The notes: generated by a model from the sequence alone, not told the origin. Positions 8,349 through 18,482 are shown, counted from the first letter of the stretch. The stretch: DNA of 64,000 nt from Roseateles sp. YR242 (GCF_900109745.1 NZ_FOAV01000016.1:1-64000); one strand, 5' to 3'. Numbers and translations are program-made.

Positions 8349-9182
8349 CTACACACCTTCCTTCATGCGGGCGGCGTAGCCCCAGAATGCACTTTGCCGC
8401 AGCAGTTCCAACCCCTTCGTGGTGAGCCCACGCTCCTCGACCAGACCCATCGCGTGCAGCCGGCCGTAGATGTCGGGCAGGTCGAAGCCGCGCACATCCA
8501 TCAACTGCACAGGCTGTCGCTGCAGAGCTGCCACCAGTGCATCGGGCGTTCCAACTCCGTACGCATAGCAGCACACCATCACGGCGAAGTCTCGCGGTGT
8601 TGGCGTAGCCACGGCCTCCGCGTCAGCGGTGACTACAGTCTCGGCCGCCTTGCCGACATGCGAGAACAGGGCGGCCAGCCATTCCTGAACCAGCAGGCCT
8701 GAGTCCAGCAGCGTGATCGACCAGATGGGCAAGGTGGTCGCTGCAACCAACCCACTGTCGGAATGGGCCTTCCAGAAGCGGGTGTTCAGCTGCCCACTGG
8801 TCCACACATGCCCTTGCGAGCTGTCGCTATCGCCATCAATACCTGACAGCTGAAAACTCACCTCTGCCGCAAGCATCGCAGCGAGTGGCGCGTTCGCTGC
8901 CGTTGCAGGAGTGACCTGTGCGAATGCGGCAGTCCAATCCAGGCCGCTGACGATCGGCCCGACATTGAAGGGCGGCAGGAGCAACAGTGCGTGTCCAGGC
9001 TCCCTCGCCCATCGCAACCAATCTGCTTGGTCTGAGGATGGATCTTGAAACTCTTCCCCCGTCATCATCAACAGTGCTTCGCCGAGCCCGGCCTGCGCAT
9101 CGGCGGGCTTGGCGTTCAGCAGCATGCGCAAGAAGCGCCCGCGTCGATGCGACTGCAACCCGGCTGACAAGAGCAAGTTCAC
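8349..9182 (-). CDS. Uncharacterised 277-aa protein with possible C-terminal winged helix
   Basis: Start assigned to the GTG at 9182, which gives a GTGA overlap with the 1425-aa ATPase gene and matches the coupling pattern of the operon; the open frame further upstream lies inside that gene and is probably not translated. No family recognised. The C-terminal ~75 residues (VQLMDVRGFDLPDIYGRL ... GLVEERGLTTKGLELL) look like a winged-helix fold. The N-terminal half has hydrophobic stretches but no clear membrane segment. It sits between the large ATPase and the NurA/HerA pair and may be an adaptor between them; that is inference from position only. Confidence 0.65.
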   Translation of the reverse strand: MNLLLSAGLQSHRRGRFLRMLLNAKPADAQAGLGEALLMMTGEEFQDPSSDQADWLRWAREPGHALLLLPPFNVGPIVSGLDWTAAFAQVTPATAANAPLAAMLAAEVSFQLSGIDGDSDSSQGHVWTSGQLNTRFWKAHSDSGLVAATTLPIWSITLLDSGLLVQEWLAALFSHVGKAAETVVTADAEAVATPTPRDFAVMVCCYAYGVGTPDALVAALQRQPVQLMDVRGFDLPDIYGRLHAMGLVEERGLTTKGLELLRQSAFWGYAARMKEGV

Positions 9183-12100
9183 GCGCCTACTCCAAAGGCA
9201 AGCTTCACCTTGAGAACACCTTTGTTGACGAGAACCGCCTGTGTGTTGACATCGATGGACGGGCTTACGCCGGCCAAGATGGCCTTTGCGAGCGGAATCC
9301 ACCCGACCATCGTCATACCGGAACCTTCAAGCGCCTTGGCGCCCATCTGCTCCCACTGATGTCGACGCGCAGCGAGCTCCAACCCGAGATCGTGCAAGCT
9401 CAAGGTCGCGATTTGTTCGACTGCTACACGGGCAGGCGCCGGCTCGTTAGCGGGCGCATACAGCGGTTCCAATGCAGGCAGCAGTTCGTTCAGCTCGGAC
9501 ACCTTCGTCGATTGGTACGCTTGAACCGCGTTCTCAATCTTCAGCAGCTCGCCGCCCAACACCTGCAGCCGTGTCTGAATCGGCTTGAACAGGCGATCCG
9601 GCACGTCTTGAATGGCCGAAAACTGCCCCTTCATGGCCTGCGTACGGAACTTCTCTCGCTCCAGCGTCGCTTGCTCAACCACAGTCTCGAACGCATCAAC
9701 GACCAATCCTTGTCGTTGCAGGACGGACTCCGCCGCTGCGGGATGCCCAGGCTCCGGGTAGTCCGCCGGCAAGGGGTCCAGAAGCAGTGCGGCGCCGTGT
9801 CCCCGAGCCTCCAGTTTTGCCAAACCCTGTGAGATGTCTTCGTACCGAGACTTGGCCAGCCGATAGGTGCTCATGATGAATCCGGAGACCTCGGCGAACG
9901 GCTGGTGCGAGTTGGCCCTCAGATCAACCCCAGCTTCTTCAGCCAGCAGCGTCAACCGCTCAGCTGCCTTGTCGAGCTGCAGGGAACGCAAGTAGTACAG
10001 CAGGGTGTCTGAACTTGCCGTGCCCTCGGCAGTGGCTGTTGCAGAGCTGTTCTGCTTTGCCAGAGCGCCCTCCAGAATATTGATGACGGTCTGGAGAGAC
10101 AGGGTAAACATACTTCTTGGGAAGTGCTTCAGGTCAACGCACTCCCCGTCGATTCCGGCAATGAGCGTCTGGACCCTCTCGCTGATGGACTTTCCCGATC
10201 TTTCGACAAATTCCGCAAACAGGCGTGCCTGTTCGATGCGCTGGTACAGAGACTGCGTCTTATCCTCCAGCTGCAGCGTGTTGATGTTCGTCAGGTCAAC
10301 GGTGCCGGCGCTACTAGGCTTGACGCAAGCCACTCTGTTCAGCACTTCGGCGCGTCCCTGAAGCATTGCGGGCAGCGCATCCACGGTGTCCTCGATCGAT
10401 TTGCCGACCAGCGCCTCTTCCTCCACCTTCAGTTTGGCAAAGCGCGTCTGCGCGGCCGCAAGTTGCTCGTTGGCCACCACGGTTTGCGTACCCATGGGCA
10501 CCTTGCCCAGCGGAGCGAACAGGCCCGGGATCCGGTCGTAGCCGAAAACGCGCTCAAGGGTGGCGACTGTGGCGCGGTAGCCATCGGTCGCACCGCCTTC
10601 GAACCAGGTTCTGGCCGTGTCGATCGCGCCTTCGATCGCCGCCCTGGGGTAAGACACCCATTGGGCCTGCGTCGCACTGGGGGTCTCCAGTTTCAAGAGA
10701 TGCAGTTGGTCGCACCACCACATCCAGTCGTCGAAGACTGCCTTCGGTGTGGCCGCCCCCTGCTGCCAGAGGTAGGCCCAGTACCAATCCCGCTTCGCTT
10801 TGTCCAAGGTCCACTGATGGCTCGCGCCAGGGTTACCAATGCGAACAAGAAACGGTGGCACGTTGGCTGCTGCGAGTTGCGGGTTGGCCAGCTCCAAGAA
10901 CAAGCCGGCGTGCTCGTCTGCCGCATAGCCTTGCGCGAGCGTCTTGCCGGGCGGAGCCAGCTTCTGAAGCAGTGAAGCGACCTCGTCTGCATTGAGTTGA
11001 TGCTCGGGCTTCAGGTCGTGCAGGCTCGTCAGTGGGGGGTGCTCCACCACAAACAGGCTCCAAGTCTTGAAGAGCGTCTCTCGTTCGGCTGGTGTCAGCT
11101 TGCCTGCCGAGCGCATGGGCCAGGCAATCAGTCCGCGGCTGTTCAAGCGCTTGCGCCACTGATGCATCGCTTGGTAGGCGAAGTCTCGGAGCGCATTCAA
11201 CTTGTTCTTGAACTTGGTGGTCAACGCGGCGTCGGCGAACTCGAAGCCCTGCTGATACCCGGCCAACAGGCCAACACGCTCGATCTGATCAACCTCGCTT
11301 GGGTTCAGGTAGTACATCAGCACGTCGTCGCGCAGTGCATCGGTGACATCGCCTCGGGTGTACTGCTCCATCAAGTGAGCAGAGGCGGTGAAGGCCACCA
11401 CAGGCATGCGCCCGTCCTCGGCACGACGGCCGGCTGCAACCGCATGCAACTTGTCCAAGTCTTGGCGACTGTTGACCCAAGCAAACCACGCCAGGCCCTC
11501 GGGGTGGAGCTTCAGTGCATCGCAGAACATCAACCCACCCACTTGACCCGCGCCCGCCCGGCGAGGCGAAAGCAGGATTGATAAGCCTTGCGAGTTGGCA
11601 TACGGCGCTTGCTCGTACGTCCAGTTCCTGTCGAGCAAGCGGAAGAGTCCGGTCAGCCGCACCTGCAAGCGGATCGCTAGGTTTGCGCCGGCGTCCTGCA
11701 GGAAGCGCTTCATCGACAACTCGTGTGCCGAAGCACAGGCCGGGTCACGGAAGATCGTGGAGTTCTGCTGCTGATTGCGGTACCGCAAATCCAGCCGAAG
11801 AAGCATGGCCACGCTCGGTCCGATGTGCGTGGCTTCCTCTGCCGGAAGCTGAATGTCCGCGCCGACCAACTTCTGCCAGAGTGCATCAGCCGCAAACTCG
11901 ATGGCCGGGTGGTCGTGCAGCAGCGTCAACAGGTGCTTGAACTCCGCGCGAGCCAGCGGCAACAACAGCACCTGGCCGTTGGGCTCGTTGATGGCAAAGG
12001 TGCGCAGGTTGTTCAGCAATGCGTCCAAGCTCAGGGGCTGGTCAACTGCGGCATAGACCCACTCGTCCTGCTTCCGCGTGAACTTGGCATCTTCCAGCGC

Positions 12101-13456
12101 TTGGCGGCAGCGCAACGGGTCAAACGGCAGCTGGCGGTACAGGCTGGCTACAGGCTCACCGTCCTCGTTTTGCACGTCCAGCAGTTCGCGAGCACGGGGC
12201 GGGCACTTGTCCAGCGGTACAGGCAGCTGACCGTAGAGCAACGACTGGGCGGTGGCTCGAAGTTCATGGTCTGAGGTCTTGATGCCCTCGATGGCCTTGG
12301 CGTCCAGCACATGCTTGGCCACGCGGCTTGAACTTTCGACCACCGCATCAAACAGTTGGCCAATCTCCGGCACCGTCTTGCCTGCAGCCTTGTACTGCGC
12401 CATGACTGCGTCAACGGTGGCCATCACCACGTTGAACCAGCCGAAGTTGGCGCCGCTCATCGCGTAGGCGGCTTCCACCAGCCCGACCGGGTAGTCAACA
12501 TCAAGCCGGCCGCTCGCCTTGAGTTGCTTCACGTAGTCGGACACGTCAGCGAACGCGCTGTGCTCCAGCTCCACCAATTCCACCCGCCGCGCCACAGACT
12601 GAATCTCGCGAAGCTGCTGTCCGAGCAGGGGGGAGCACAGCGCCACATAACGCAGCCAAGGCAACCGCCGCCGGGGGTCTTCCTCCTTGATGGCCTTGCC
12701 GATCAGCCGGATTGCCTGGCCGTCCAGGCGCTTTGTGTCGTCTTGCTCCAAGCCGTACGTGGCGGCTTCAGCAACAGTCTCCAACTCGTCCAACACGACC
12801 AGCACGTAGTCGATGCCGAACTTCTGCAAGTAGGCATAGGCGGCCTGCACCAGCGTGACCACCAGCGAGGGGTCTTCATAGAGTAGCTCGTCACTGTGCG
12901 CCTTATCGACCTGCAACGCTTCTGCCAGTTGTGCGGTGTCAAAGCCCATCGGCTCAAGCCGGCGCAGGGCCTGCTCGGCCACCTTGCTCTGGATGGAGCC
13001 GTCAAAGCGCTTCGTGGCCAGCGGAAGCAAGGCCTTGTAGAGACCGAAGCCAAACCAGTTATCGGAGTTTTGGTAGTCCGACGCCACTTGGGAGTAGCGG
13101 ATGTACAGCGCCAGGTAGCGATCCTGCCCAGCCTGATCGAACAGCTTCTGGTCCGTCAACGCACTGGTTTGATCACGAACAAACCAGCCCTTCGAACAAT
13201 CGTTGATCTGCGCGATCAATTCGTAGCCGATGCGCGACTTGCCTCGACCCCACTCGCCCTCCAGCGCGAACACATGCGCAAAGTTGTCGTCAGCGGTATC
13301 GACCGTGTGGATGAAGGTCCGGTAGCGCTTGAAGAAGCGGCTTTGCCCCACCAGCGGGTCGCGCGGCGGATAGTCGGAAACACCGGTGGCGGCCCAGCTG
13401 TGGCGTCGTGCCAAGCCGGCAATGTCATTGGCGGTCAGTTGATCGTTCTTGTTCAT
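9179..13456 (-). CDS. Large (1425-aa) P-loop ATPase of the defence operon
   Basis: The N-terminus carries a AAA-type NTPase: Walker A LEGEWGRGKSRIGYEL at about residue 65-80 and Walker B DYVLVVLDELETV at about 215-227. The remaining ~1150 residues are mostly helical and I recognise no domain in them; a late segment (LQVLGGELLKIENAVQAYQ) looks coiled-coil. Giant P-loop proteins occupy a similar place in BREX (BrxC) and other multi-gene systems, but no specific family is claimed. The gene follows a 55-bp gap, the largest in the operon, with an AGGGGAG ribosome-binding site 9 bases before the ATG. Its stop overlaps the next gene (GTGA). It may be the sensor or motor of the complex. Confidence 0.82.
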   Translation of the reverse strand: MNKNDQLTANDIAGLARRHSWAATGVSDYPPRDPLVGQSRFFKRYRTFIHTVDTADDNFAHVFALEGEWGRGKSRIGYELIAQINDCSKGWFVRDQTSALTDQKLFDQAGQDRYLALYIRYSQVASDYQNSDNWFGFGLYKALLPLATKRFDGSIQSKVAEQALRRLEPMGFDTAQLAEALQVDKAHSDELLYEDPSLVVTLVQAAYAYLQKFGIDYVLVVLDELETVAEAATYGLEQDDTKRLDGQAIRLIGKAIKEEDPRRRLPWLRYVALCSPLLGQQLREIQSVARRVELVELEHSAFADVSDYVKQLKASGRLDVDYPVGLVEAAYAMSGANFGWFNVVMATVDAVMAQYKAAGKTVPEIGQLFDAVVESSSRVAKHVLDAKAIEGIKTSDHELRATAQSLLYGQLPVPLDKCPPRARELLDVQNEDGEPVASLYRQLPFDPLRCRQALEDAKFTRKQDEWVYAAVDQPLSLDALLNNLRTFAINEPNGQVLLLPLARAEFKHLLTLLHDHPAIEFAADALWQKLVGADIQLPAEEATHIGPSVAMLLRLDLRYRNQQQNSTIFRDPACASAHELSMKRFLQDAGANLAIRLQVRLTGLFRLLDRNWTYEQAPYANSQGLSILLSPRRAGAGQVGGLMFCDALKLHPEGLAWFAWVNSRQDLDKLHAVAAGRRAEDGRMPVVAFTASAHLMEQYTRGDVTDALRDDVLMYYLNPSEVDQIERVGLLAGYQQGFEFADAALTTKFKNKLNALRDFAYQAMHQWRKRLNSRGLIAWPMRSAGKLTPAERETLFKTWSLFVVEHPPLTSLHDLKPEHQLNADEVASLLQKLAPPGKTLAQGYAADEHAGLFLELANPQLAAANVPPFLVRIGNPGASHQWTLDKAKRDWYWAYLWQQGAATPKAVFDDWMWWCDQLHLLKLETPSATQAQWVSYPRAAIEGAIDTARTWFEGGATDGYRATVATLERVFGYDRIPGLFAPLGKVPMGTQTVVANEQLAAAQTRFAKLKVEEEALVGKSIEDTVDALPAMLQGRAEVLNRVACVKPSSAGTVDLTNINTLQLEDKTQSLYQRIEQARLFAEFVERSGKSISERVQTLIAGIDGECVDLKHFPRSMFTLSLQTVINILEGALAKQNSSATATAEGTASSDTLLYYLRSLQLDKAAERLTLLAEEAGVDLRANSHQPFAEVSGFIMSTYRLAKSRYEDISQGLAKLEARGHGAALLLDPLPADYPEPGHPAAAESVLQRQGLVVDAFETVVEQATLEREKFRTQAMKGQFSAIQDVPDRLFKPIQTRLQVLGGELLKIENAVQAYQSTKVSELNELLPALEPLYAPANEPAPARVAVEQIATLSLHDLGLELAARRHQWEQMGAKALEGSGMTMVGWIPLAKAILAGVSPSIDVNTQAVLVNKGVLKVKLAFGVGA

Positions 13457-13511
13457 GTCGTGGACTCCCCTACAACTTTGTAACCCTCTTTAGGTTCTCT
13501 AACGCAGTGGT

Positions 13512-14783
13512 CTAGCGAATGTTTTTCCGCTCCTGATACAGCGCCTCGGCCGAAAGGCGTGCGGTCTGCCACAGCAGCTTTCCCGTACGGTTGAACACTC
13601 GGCTTGCAGGCAGGCTGTAGCACTGATCAGAGAACTGCGGATGAATCTGGTACTGCCCCGGCTGGCTGCCGGCGCCCTCCTGATAGCGCCAGACCGAATG
13701 CTTGAGCAACAGTCCGAGCAGCGGCGCTAACTGGGCATTCAATAATGCAACCGTAGGCTGCTGTGGAAAGCAGCCCACACCCAGCCTTGCGAGCATGCCC
13801 AGCAGCAAGTCGGCCAGCGTGCCGCACCGCACCTCATCGCCTTCTGCGCCCATCACGGTGACGGTCACTTCAGTGGGCGCGAAGGCGTTCTGGCCTGTGG
13901 GCAGTTCCAGCAGTAAACCACCCCGGCTCTCCGCCCGCCAAGCGTCCTGAGCAAAGGCCAACATCGTCAGCAGCAATGCCCACGGGTGGGTCAAGACCCA
14001 GCGCATGACGGTTGAGTCACTGGCGAACCCCGGCGCAATGCCACCTGGCAAGATCACTCGGGTATCGGGCGTCGGCTTGCGTTCGGCTTGGTCCAGCACG
14101 TAAGGCAGGGTCAACAAGCGACCATGGCACCAGTTCTGCTGCACCTGGTGGCCGCTGGCATCCAGCTCGGGTAGCGGAGGTAGCCCATCGCTGAACGAGG
14201 CCAACCGGGCGGCCGTGGCCAAGATGCGCACCAGTCCAGGCGTGGCAGCCGCCTGCTCAAAGCTCACGCCAATGAGGTCCCGTTCCAGCGTCGCGTAGGG
14301 GCTGGCCGTGAGGTGTGCGCTGGCCAGAGCCGACTCCACCCCAGCTGCAGCGGTTCCCAATCCAGAGACCAACGCCACCAGGGGGGCTGTATCCGACATC
14401 TCACCCGCCTCTTTGCAGCGCGCTGCAGCAATCCCCAGCCATGCAGCGCGCACCTCGGGCTGCTGCGCCAGGAGAGCACAGATCAGTTCGTCGTCAGACG
14501 CCAAGGCCGGACGAACGGCCAGCAAGCGCTGACTGATGATCCAACCCTCGCCGAGGGCCTGGTGATGCTGCGTGCCAGCGCTACTCACCACGCGACCAGC
14601 ACCGATGTAGTCCCTTGCGGTGCCAGCTCCCTCTGTCTCGACCGGGTGAGCCAGGTTGCGCCACTGCGGCGAGCCATTGCACTCATTGGAAACCGCAGCC
14701 ATCGATCCCGTCGAGAGCAAGACACGCAAGCGCGGGATCAAGGCGTCCGCTTGCGTCAGGGAACTGGCATGGGCGCTGGTCAT
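13512..14783 (-). CDS. Uncharacterised 423-aa defence-operon protein
   Basis: The ATG at 14783 overlaps the hsdS stop by one base (TAATG), so it is coupled to the specificity subunit. No recognised motif, signal peptide or P-loop. It is rich in Ala/Leu with a hydrophobic stretch near WVLTHPWALLLTMLAFAQDA (~residue 265-285) that is more likely buried helix than membrane. The C-terminus (QIHPQFSDQCYSLPASRVFN ... KLLWQTARLSAEAL) is polar and may be a conserved tail. It lies between the methyltransferase/specificity genes and the large ATPase. Function unknown; the product seems real because of tight spacing on its 5' side and full-length open frame. Confidence 0.75.
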   Translation of the reverse strand: MTSAHASSLTQADALIPRLRVLLSTGSMAAVSNECNGSPQWRNLAHPVETEGAGTARDYIGAGRVVSSAGTQHHQALGEGWIISQRLLAVRPALASDDELICALLAQQPEVRAAWLGIAAARCKEAGEMSDTAPLVALVSGLGTAAAGVESALASAHLTASPYATLERDLIGVSFEQAAATPGLVRILATAARLASFSDGLPPLPELDASGHQVQQNWCHGRLLTLPYVLDQAERKPTPDTRVILPGGIAPGFASDSTVMRWVLTHPWALLLTMLAFAQDAWRAESRGGLLLELPTGQNAFAPTEVTVTVMGAEGDEVRCGTLADLLLGMLARLGVGCFPQQPTVALLNAQLAPLLGLLLKHSVWRYQEGAGSQPGQYQIHPQFSDQCYSLPASRVFNRTGKLLWQTARLSAEALYQERKNIR

Positions 14784-16327
14784 TAGCCCCCCTCAGCCTG
14801 GGTCAACAAGTTGTACAGCTCGTCCAGATCACCAAACAGTGCCGGTCCTTGGCCGTCCACGCCATCGACTCTCAACCGATTCAATAGGCCGCGATCGGAT
14901 TGGTTGTTACCCGCTTGCAGAGCTTGTTCAGCGTCGATCAGCTCGACTTCCGTGAGTTTGCCTTCGATAAGGGCTTCGACAAGGAATTTGGCGGCATTGG
15001 TCAATTGCTTGGCTAAATTCAAGCTTATATGATGCTGCCGCCAGGATGAAGCAATAAAACTTTCAGATCTAATTCGTGGGATATTCAGTAAAGCAATCCA
15101 TTCCTGCGTGATGTGGGGCTGAGCTACTCCGGTGGCAAAACTTGATATCTGGCACTGAACAAACTCATGAGCAAGAGCGAACTCAAGATAGTAGGCATCA
15201 ATATCGCTTGTAGCCTTCTTACGCAACCTGGCTACGGTTGACCCAGCAGCGATTCGGTTCGGCAAACTGGGAACAACTATCGCCTTCCCAATCGTTCCAT
15301 CCTTTGTGAACGCAATATCTCCTTCTTTGAGGTGGATTTGGGGCTGCTCTAAGTATTTATGCTCTTCAACGCAAACAAGGTCTTCGGTGCGAATTACCCC
15401 GGAACCAAATTCAACCCCACGCAACAACCAAGGGCCTGTTGTTGTGTAGTTTTCAGTGGTTAATCCTTTCCACCCAATCATTGCCGATATTTCGACAAGC
15501 TCATCTAGTTGCTGCAACTTGGCGTTTACCTTTTTGGCATGCCGAATGGCTGCCAGTCTCTGTGGCGAGTTGTACTTCAGGTCCAGCCTATTCTCAAGCT
15601 CATCCACGCTGAGGCGATTGAATGGCTTTACGGACAGAACCGCACCATCCCAATGAAAATCTTCCTGAAAGGATTTGCTTGCGTGCTGCTCAAGCTTTAG
15701 CGCCCAAGCCCGCAGCCGCTCAGCTTGGCGGACTTTGTCGCCGATGTACCTTTGTACATCAGAATTCGCAGCGAATAGCGGGATGGAGTAAAGGGCGTCC
15801 TTGGCTATGTAATTGATGATGGTGTTACTTGTGAGTCGATTCTTCAGCACCTGGCCGTGCTTAGATTTCAAAAATGCCAGTACGTAACGTGAGTTTGTTT
15901 CGGCATTGAAGGATGCTTTGTACAGCGAACCACTGACCATCAAGTATTTTGGGAAATCCTCTGGAATCATACCGACCTTCGAGACATTCCCCTTTACCTC
16001 AATCAGCAGTTCACCTGCTACGGCCAAACCCTTCGGATAGTCGTCTTTGTAGTAAAGCGGCAATTTATCTGCAGCGCTGAAGTCGATGCTTCCTTGATCA
16101 TCAATCTGTGTCGGAGAGAGGAATGGCAATAACTTTTCTTCAGGGATGCCATTTGTTGAATCGGTGCCGTGATAAACCACGCGATATCCGTCAACAATGA
16201 GCTGCCCAAGTCGTTTTGTCTTGCCCAAAGCATCTATTTTTTGCACCGTTTTCAGTGCTTCTGGGTTGTAGAACTCGGCGTCGAGCCGGTCTTCAAGTTG
16301 CGAGTGAATGCGAACGGTATACATCAC
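14783..16327 (-). CDS. hsdS: Type I restriction-modification specificity subunit (HsdS-like)
   Basis: 514 aa. Two target-recognition domains separated by helical spacers are visible: the first contains EVKGNVSKVGMIPEDF and ends at the helix around DVQRYIGDKVRQAERLRAWA, the second contains AFTKDGTIGKAIVVPSLPNR and FATGVAQPHITQEWIALLNIP. HsdS sets the sequence that the HsdM methyltransferase modifies. The start is GTG at 16327 (GTGA overlap with hsdM) or ATG at 16324. The DNA, especially 15000-16300, is visibly richer in A/T than its neighbours, typical of exchangeable specificity genes. With no HsdR in the operon, it probably directs methylation for self-marking only. Confidence 0.88.
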   Translation of the reverse strand: MMYTVRIHSQLEDRLDAEFYNPEALKTVQKIDALGKTKRLGQLIVDGYRVVYHGTDSTNGIPEEKLLPFLSPTQIDDQGSIDFSAADKLPLYYKDDYPKGLAVAGELLIEVKGNVSKVGMIPEDFPKYLMVSGSLYKASFNAETNSRYVLAFLKSKHGQVLKNRLTSNTIINYIAKDALYSIPLFAANSDVQRYIGDKVRQAERLRAWALKLEQHASKSFQEDFHWDGAVLSVKPFNRLSVDELENRLDLKYNSPQRLAAIRHAKKVNAKLQQLDELVEISAMIGWKGLTTENYTTTGPWLLRGVEFGSGVIRTEDLVCVEEHKYLEQPQIHLKEGDIAFTKDGTIGKAIVVPSLPNRIAAGSTVARLRKKATSDIDAYYLEFALAHEFVQCQISSFATGVAQPHITQEWIALLNIPRIRSESFIASSWRQHHISLNLAKQLTNAAKFLVEALIEGKLTEVELIDAEQALQAGNNQSDRGLLNRLRVDGVDGQGPALFGDLDELYNLLTQAEGG

Positions 16328-18450
16328 TCACCCCGCTTATAGGCACCAACAATCTTGTCGAGGTCATTTGGCACGCCAGCCGAGTAGTCCTCGATATTGT
16401 TTTTCACTACATAGCCCAGCGTTTCTGCCACGGCCATGAACACATCGCCTTGCGGTTCAGGCAGAAACTGCTCTGGGTGTTCCTTGCTGGCGTGGCGTTT
16501 TTGCAGGTACAGCACCGAGGTCTTGGCTCCCGTGCCCGAGAGCTTGAAGGTGTCCGCGGGGAGTGACAGCACTGCTTTGACGATCGCCTTGCCGCCCACA
16601 AACTGCCCAGTTTTCTCGTCCTTGACGCCCATGATGTACTCGCGCACATAACGGTCGCCAGAGTTGCAAAGCACCCCGTCCGGCAACACGATCAGCAGAC
16701 GGCCACCGGGGCGCAGCAGTTGCAAGCAGCGGTCGATGAACAGCACCGCCGGGTCGATGGTGGCGCCGACTGGCTTCCAGTTGCCCTTGTTGTCGGGCTT
16801 ACTGCCCAGAGCCAAACCGCTGGTGCTGGGGAAGAGCTTGTAGACCGCCTTCTTGCCGGTAGATACGTTGCGCAAATCGGTGCGGTAGCCGGGCCACTTG
16901 GGGGCGCCATCCTCATCCAGATAGAGATCGCCCGTGTCTTCCCACTTCATTTTGAGGTGGTCGTAGTAGGCGACATATTCGTCGACCACTTTTTCGGTGG
17001 GGCGGAAGCCGCCCAGCACCTGCTCCATCTGGGCCTCGTAGCGATCTTTGGACTCCTTGCCCTTCTTGTCGCTGGTGAACTTGGGCGTCCCAAATGGAGG
17101 GTTGGTGCAGATCAGGTCAAAGCTGTTGGGCTTGAACGCCTTGGTGGTGAGCGAGTTGTCGGTGTAAAAAATCTTGGCTTTCGGGGCGCCTTGCAGGGCC
17201 ATGTTGACGCGGGCCAGCATCACCATGCGCGGCGCTGCATCAGCTCCGGTGAAGGCCGTGTCGCGCAGCGTTTGCTTGAGCGCCTTCTTTTGCGCGTCAC
17301 TCATGCCGCCCAGGTGATCAACCACGCTTTCGATATGGCTGAGAGCCACAGAGCCAAAGCCGAAGGAACCGCAGGTGGGGTCGCAGAACCGGAACGCGCC
17401 GGCCGTCAGGCGCTCCATGGCGGCGTTGTGTTGCTGGATATCGTGCATGGCGATTTCCAACATGGCCTGCTTGACCGGGTTGGGCGTGAGGTACACCCCC
17501 AAGCCGCCTTTGGATTCAAAGTTGGCACGCAGGAACACGTCGAACACCCGGCCCAACAGATCGCCTGCCACGTCGGCCAGGGTGCCCACCTCTTTGCCGG
17601 CAATCATGCGGCCTTGGTTGTCGGCGACCGGGCCAAGGTCTTGCATGGCCTCTAGCAGGGTTCGATAGTTTTCCGGTTGGCTCAGGCGCAGGTGTGAGTC
17701 ACTCGGGAAGATGGCATTGCGGGTGCCGTCGTCGCTGACCACCACGTAATCTTCGTGGGCCTTGAAGGCTTCGAAGGCCGCCTTGATTTGCTCGACGGCC
17801 TTGGGGCCGTGCTTGGCGACGTAGTGGTGATCAAACACCTCGCGAAAGCGCTGGGTCTTGCCTTCATGATCGGTGAAGCTGAGGTCGTCACCGTGATGCA
17901 CGCGGAACGTCTCCAAGAACAGCAGCTTGGCCACTTCCTCAATGATGTCGTTCTTGTCGTTGACGCGATCCTTGACGGTCTGAAATACCTGCTCATGAAA
18001 AGCGTCGAAGCGGTGCATCAGGCGGGTGTAGATGCGCATCGACCAGCGAAAGGTCGGGTCCTTTTCCAGCTTTTCGTAGTTCCGAATCAGCTCGATGGAG
18101 GGCACTTCATCAACTGAGTGAGTGCCATCGCTGCCATCGACGCCGAACAGGCTGTAGCAGCGCGTGTTCTTGTCGTCTTGTAGATGGGCGAAGACAGGCC
18201 AATCTCCACCCACGCTTGCCAGCAGTTCGTAAGCCAGTTGGTCCAGCTTGTCCTCGCGGGAGTAGTCCCAGTGCCCGGGCTCCAGCGCGATCAACAGCAC
18301 GGAGGGCGTTTGGTTGCCTTGGTCCTCGCCCCAGATGAGCCCAGCCTTCACGAAAGCGTGATCACTATTGAGGGGGGTGTGCTCGGTGTAGTCGTGGTAC
18401 TTGTCCCGGATGGCTTGGTAGCGTTGGTCCAGTGTTTGTTCGGTGGCCAT
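16324..18450 (-). CDS. hsdM: N-6 adenine DNA methyltransferase (HsdM-like)
   Basis: 708 aa. SAM-binding motif I FCDPTCGSFGFGSVAL is at about residue 354-369, and catalytic motif IV TNPPFGTP at about 448-455, giving the gamma-type N6-adenine methylase order. Later conserved elements LRPGGRLLIVLPDGVLCN and KTSVLYLQKR match HsdM proteins. It is longer than a typical HsdM (~500 aa) because of a ~300-residue N-terminal region resembling the helical N-domain plus extra sequence. It precedes hsdS with a GTGA overlap. The likely role is host-DNA methylation so that the island's nucleases spare it. Confidence 0.9.
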   Translation of the reverse strand: MATEQTLDQRYQAIRDKYHDYTEHTPLNSDHAFVKAGLIWGEDQGNQTPSVLLIALEPGHWDYSREDKLDQLAYELLASVGGDWPVFAHLQDDKNTRCYSLFGVDGSDGTHSVDEVPSIELIRNYEKLEKDPTFRWSMRIYTRLMHRFDAFHEQVFQTVKDRVNDKNDIIEEVAKLLFLETFRVHHGDDLSFTDHEGKTQRFREVFDHHYVAKHGPKAVEQIKAAFEAFKAHEDYVVVSDDGTRNAIFPSDSHLRLSQPENYRTLLEAMQDLGPVADNQGRMIAGKEVGTLADVAGDLLGRVFDVFLRANFESKGGLGVYLTPNPVKQAMLEIAMHDIQQHNAAMERLTAGAFRFCDPTCGSFGFGSVALSHIESVVDHLGGMSDAQKKALKQTLRDTAFTGADAAPRMVMLARVNMALQGAPKAKIFYTDNSLTTKAFKPNSFDLICTNPPFGTPKFTSDKKGKESKDRYEAQMEQVLGGFRPTEKVVDEYVAYYDHLKMKWEDTGDLYLDEDGAPKWPGYRTDLRNVSTGKKAVYKLFPSTSGLALGSKPDNKGNWKPVGATIDPAVLFIDRCLQLLRPGGRLLIVLPDGVLCNSGDRYVREYIMGVKDEKTGQFVGGKAIVKAVLSLPADTFKLSGTGAKTSVLYLQKRHASKEHPEQFLPEPQGDVFMAVAETLGYVVKNNIEDYSAGVPNDLDKIVGAYKRGE

Positions 18451-18482
18451 GAGTTCTTTTGTCCTGTGTGTCCGGCTATCGG

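Noticed and set aside
14783-18450. Classical type I restriction-modification system
   Set aside because: hsdM and hsdS are present but no HsdR translocase is encoded anywhere in the operon.
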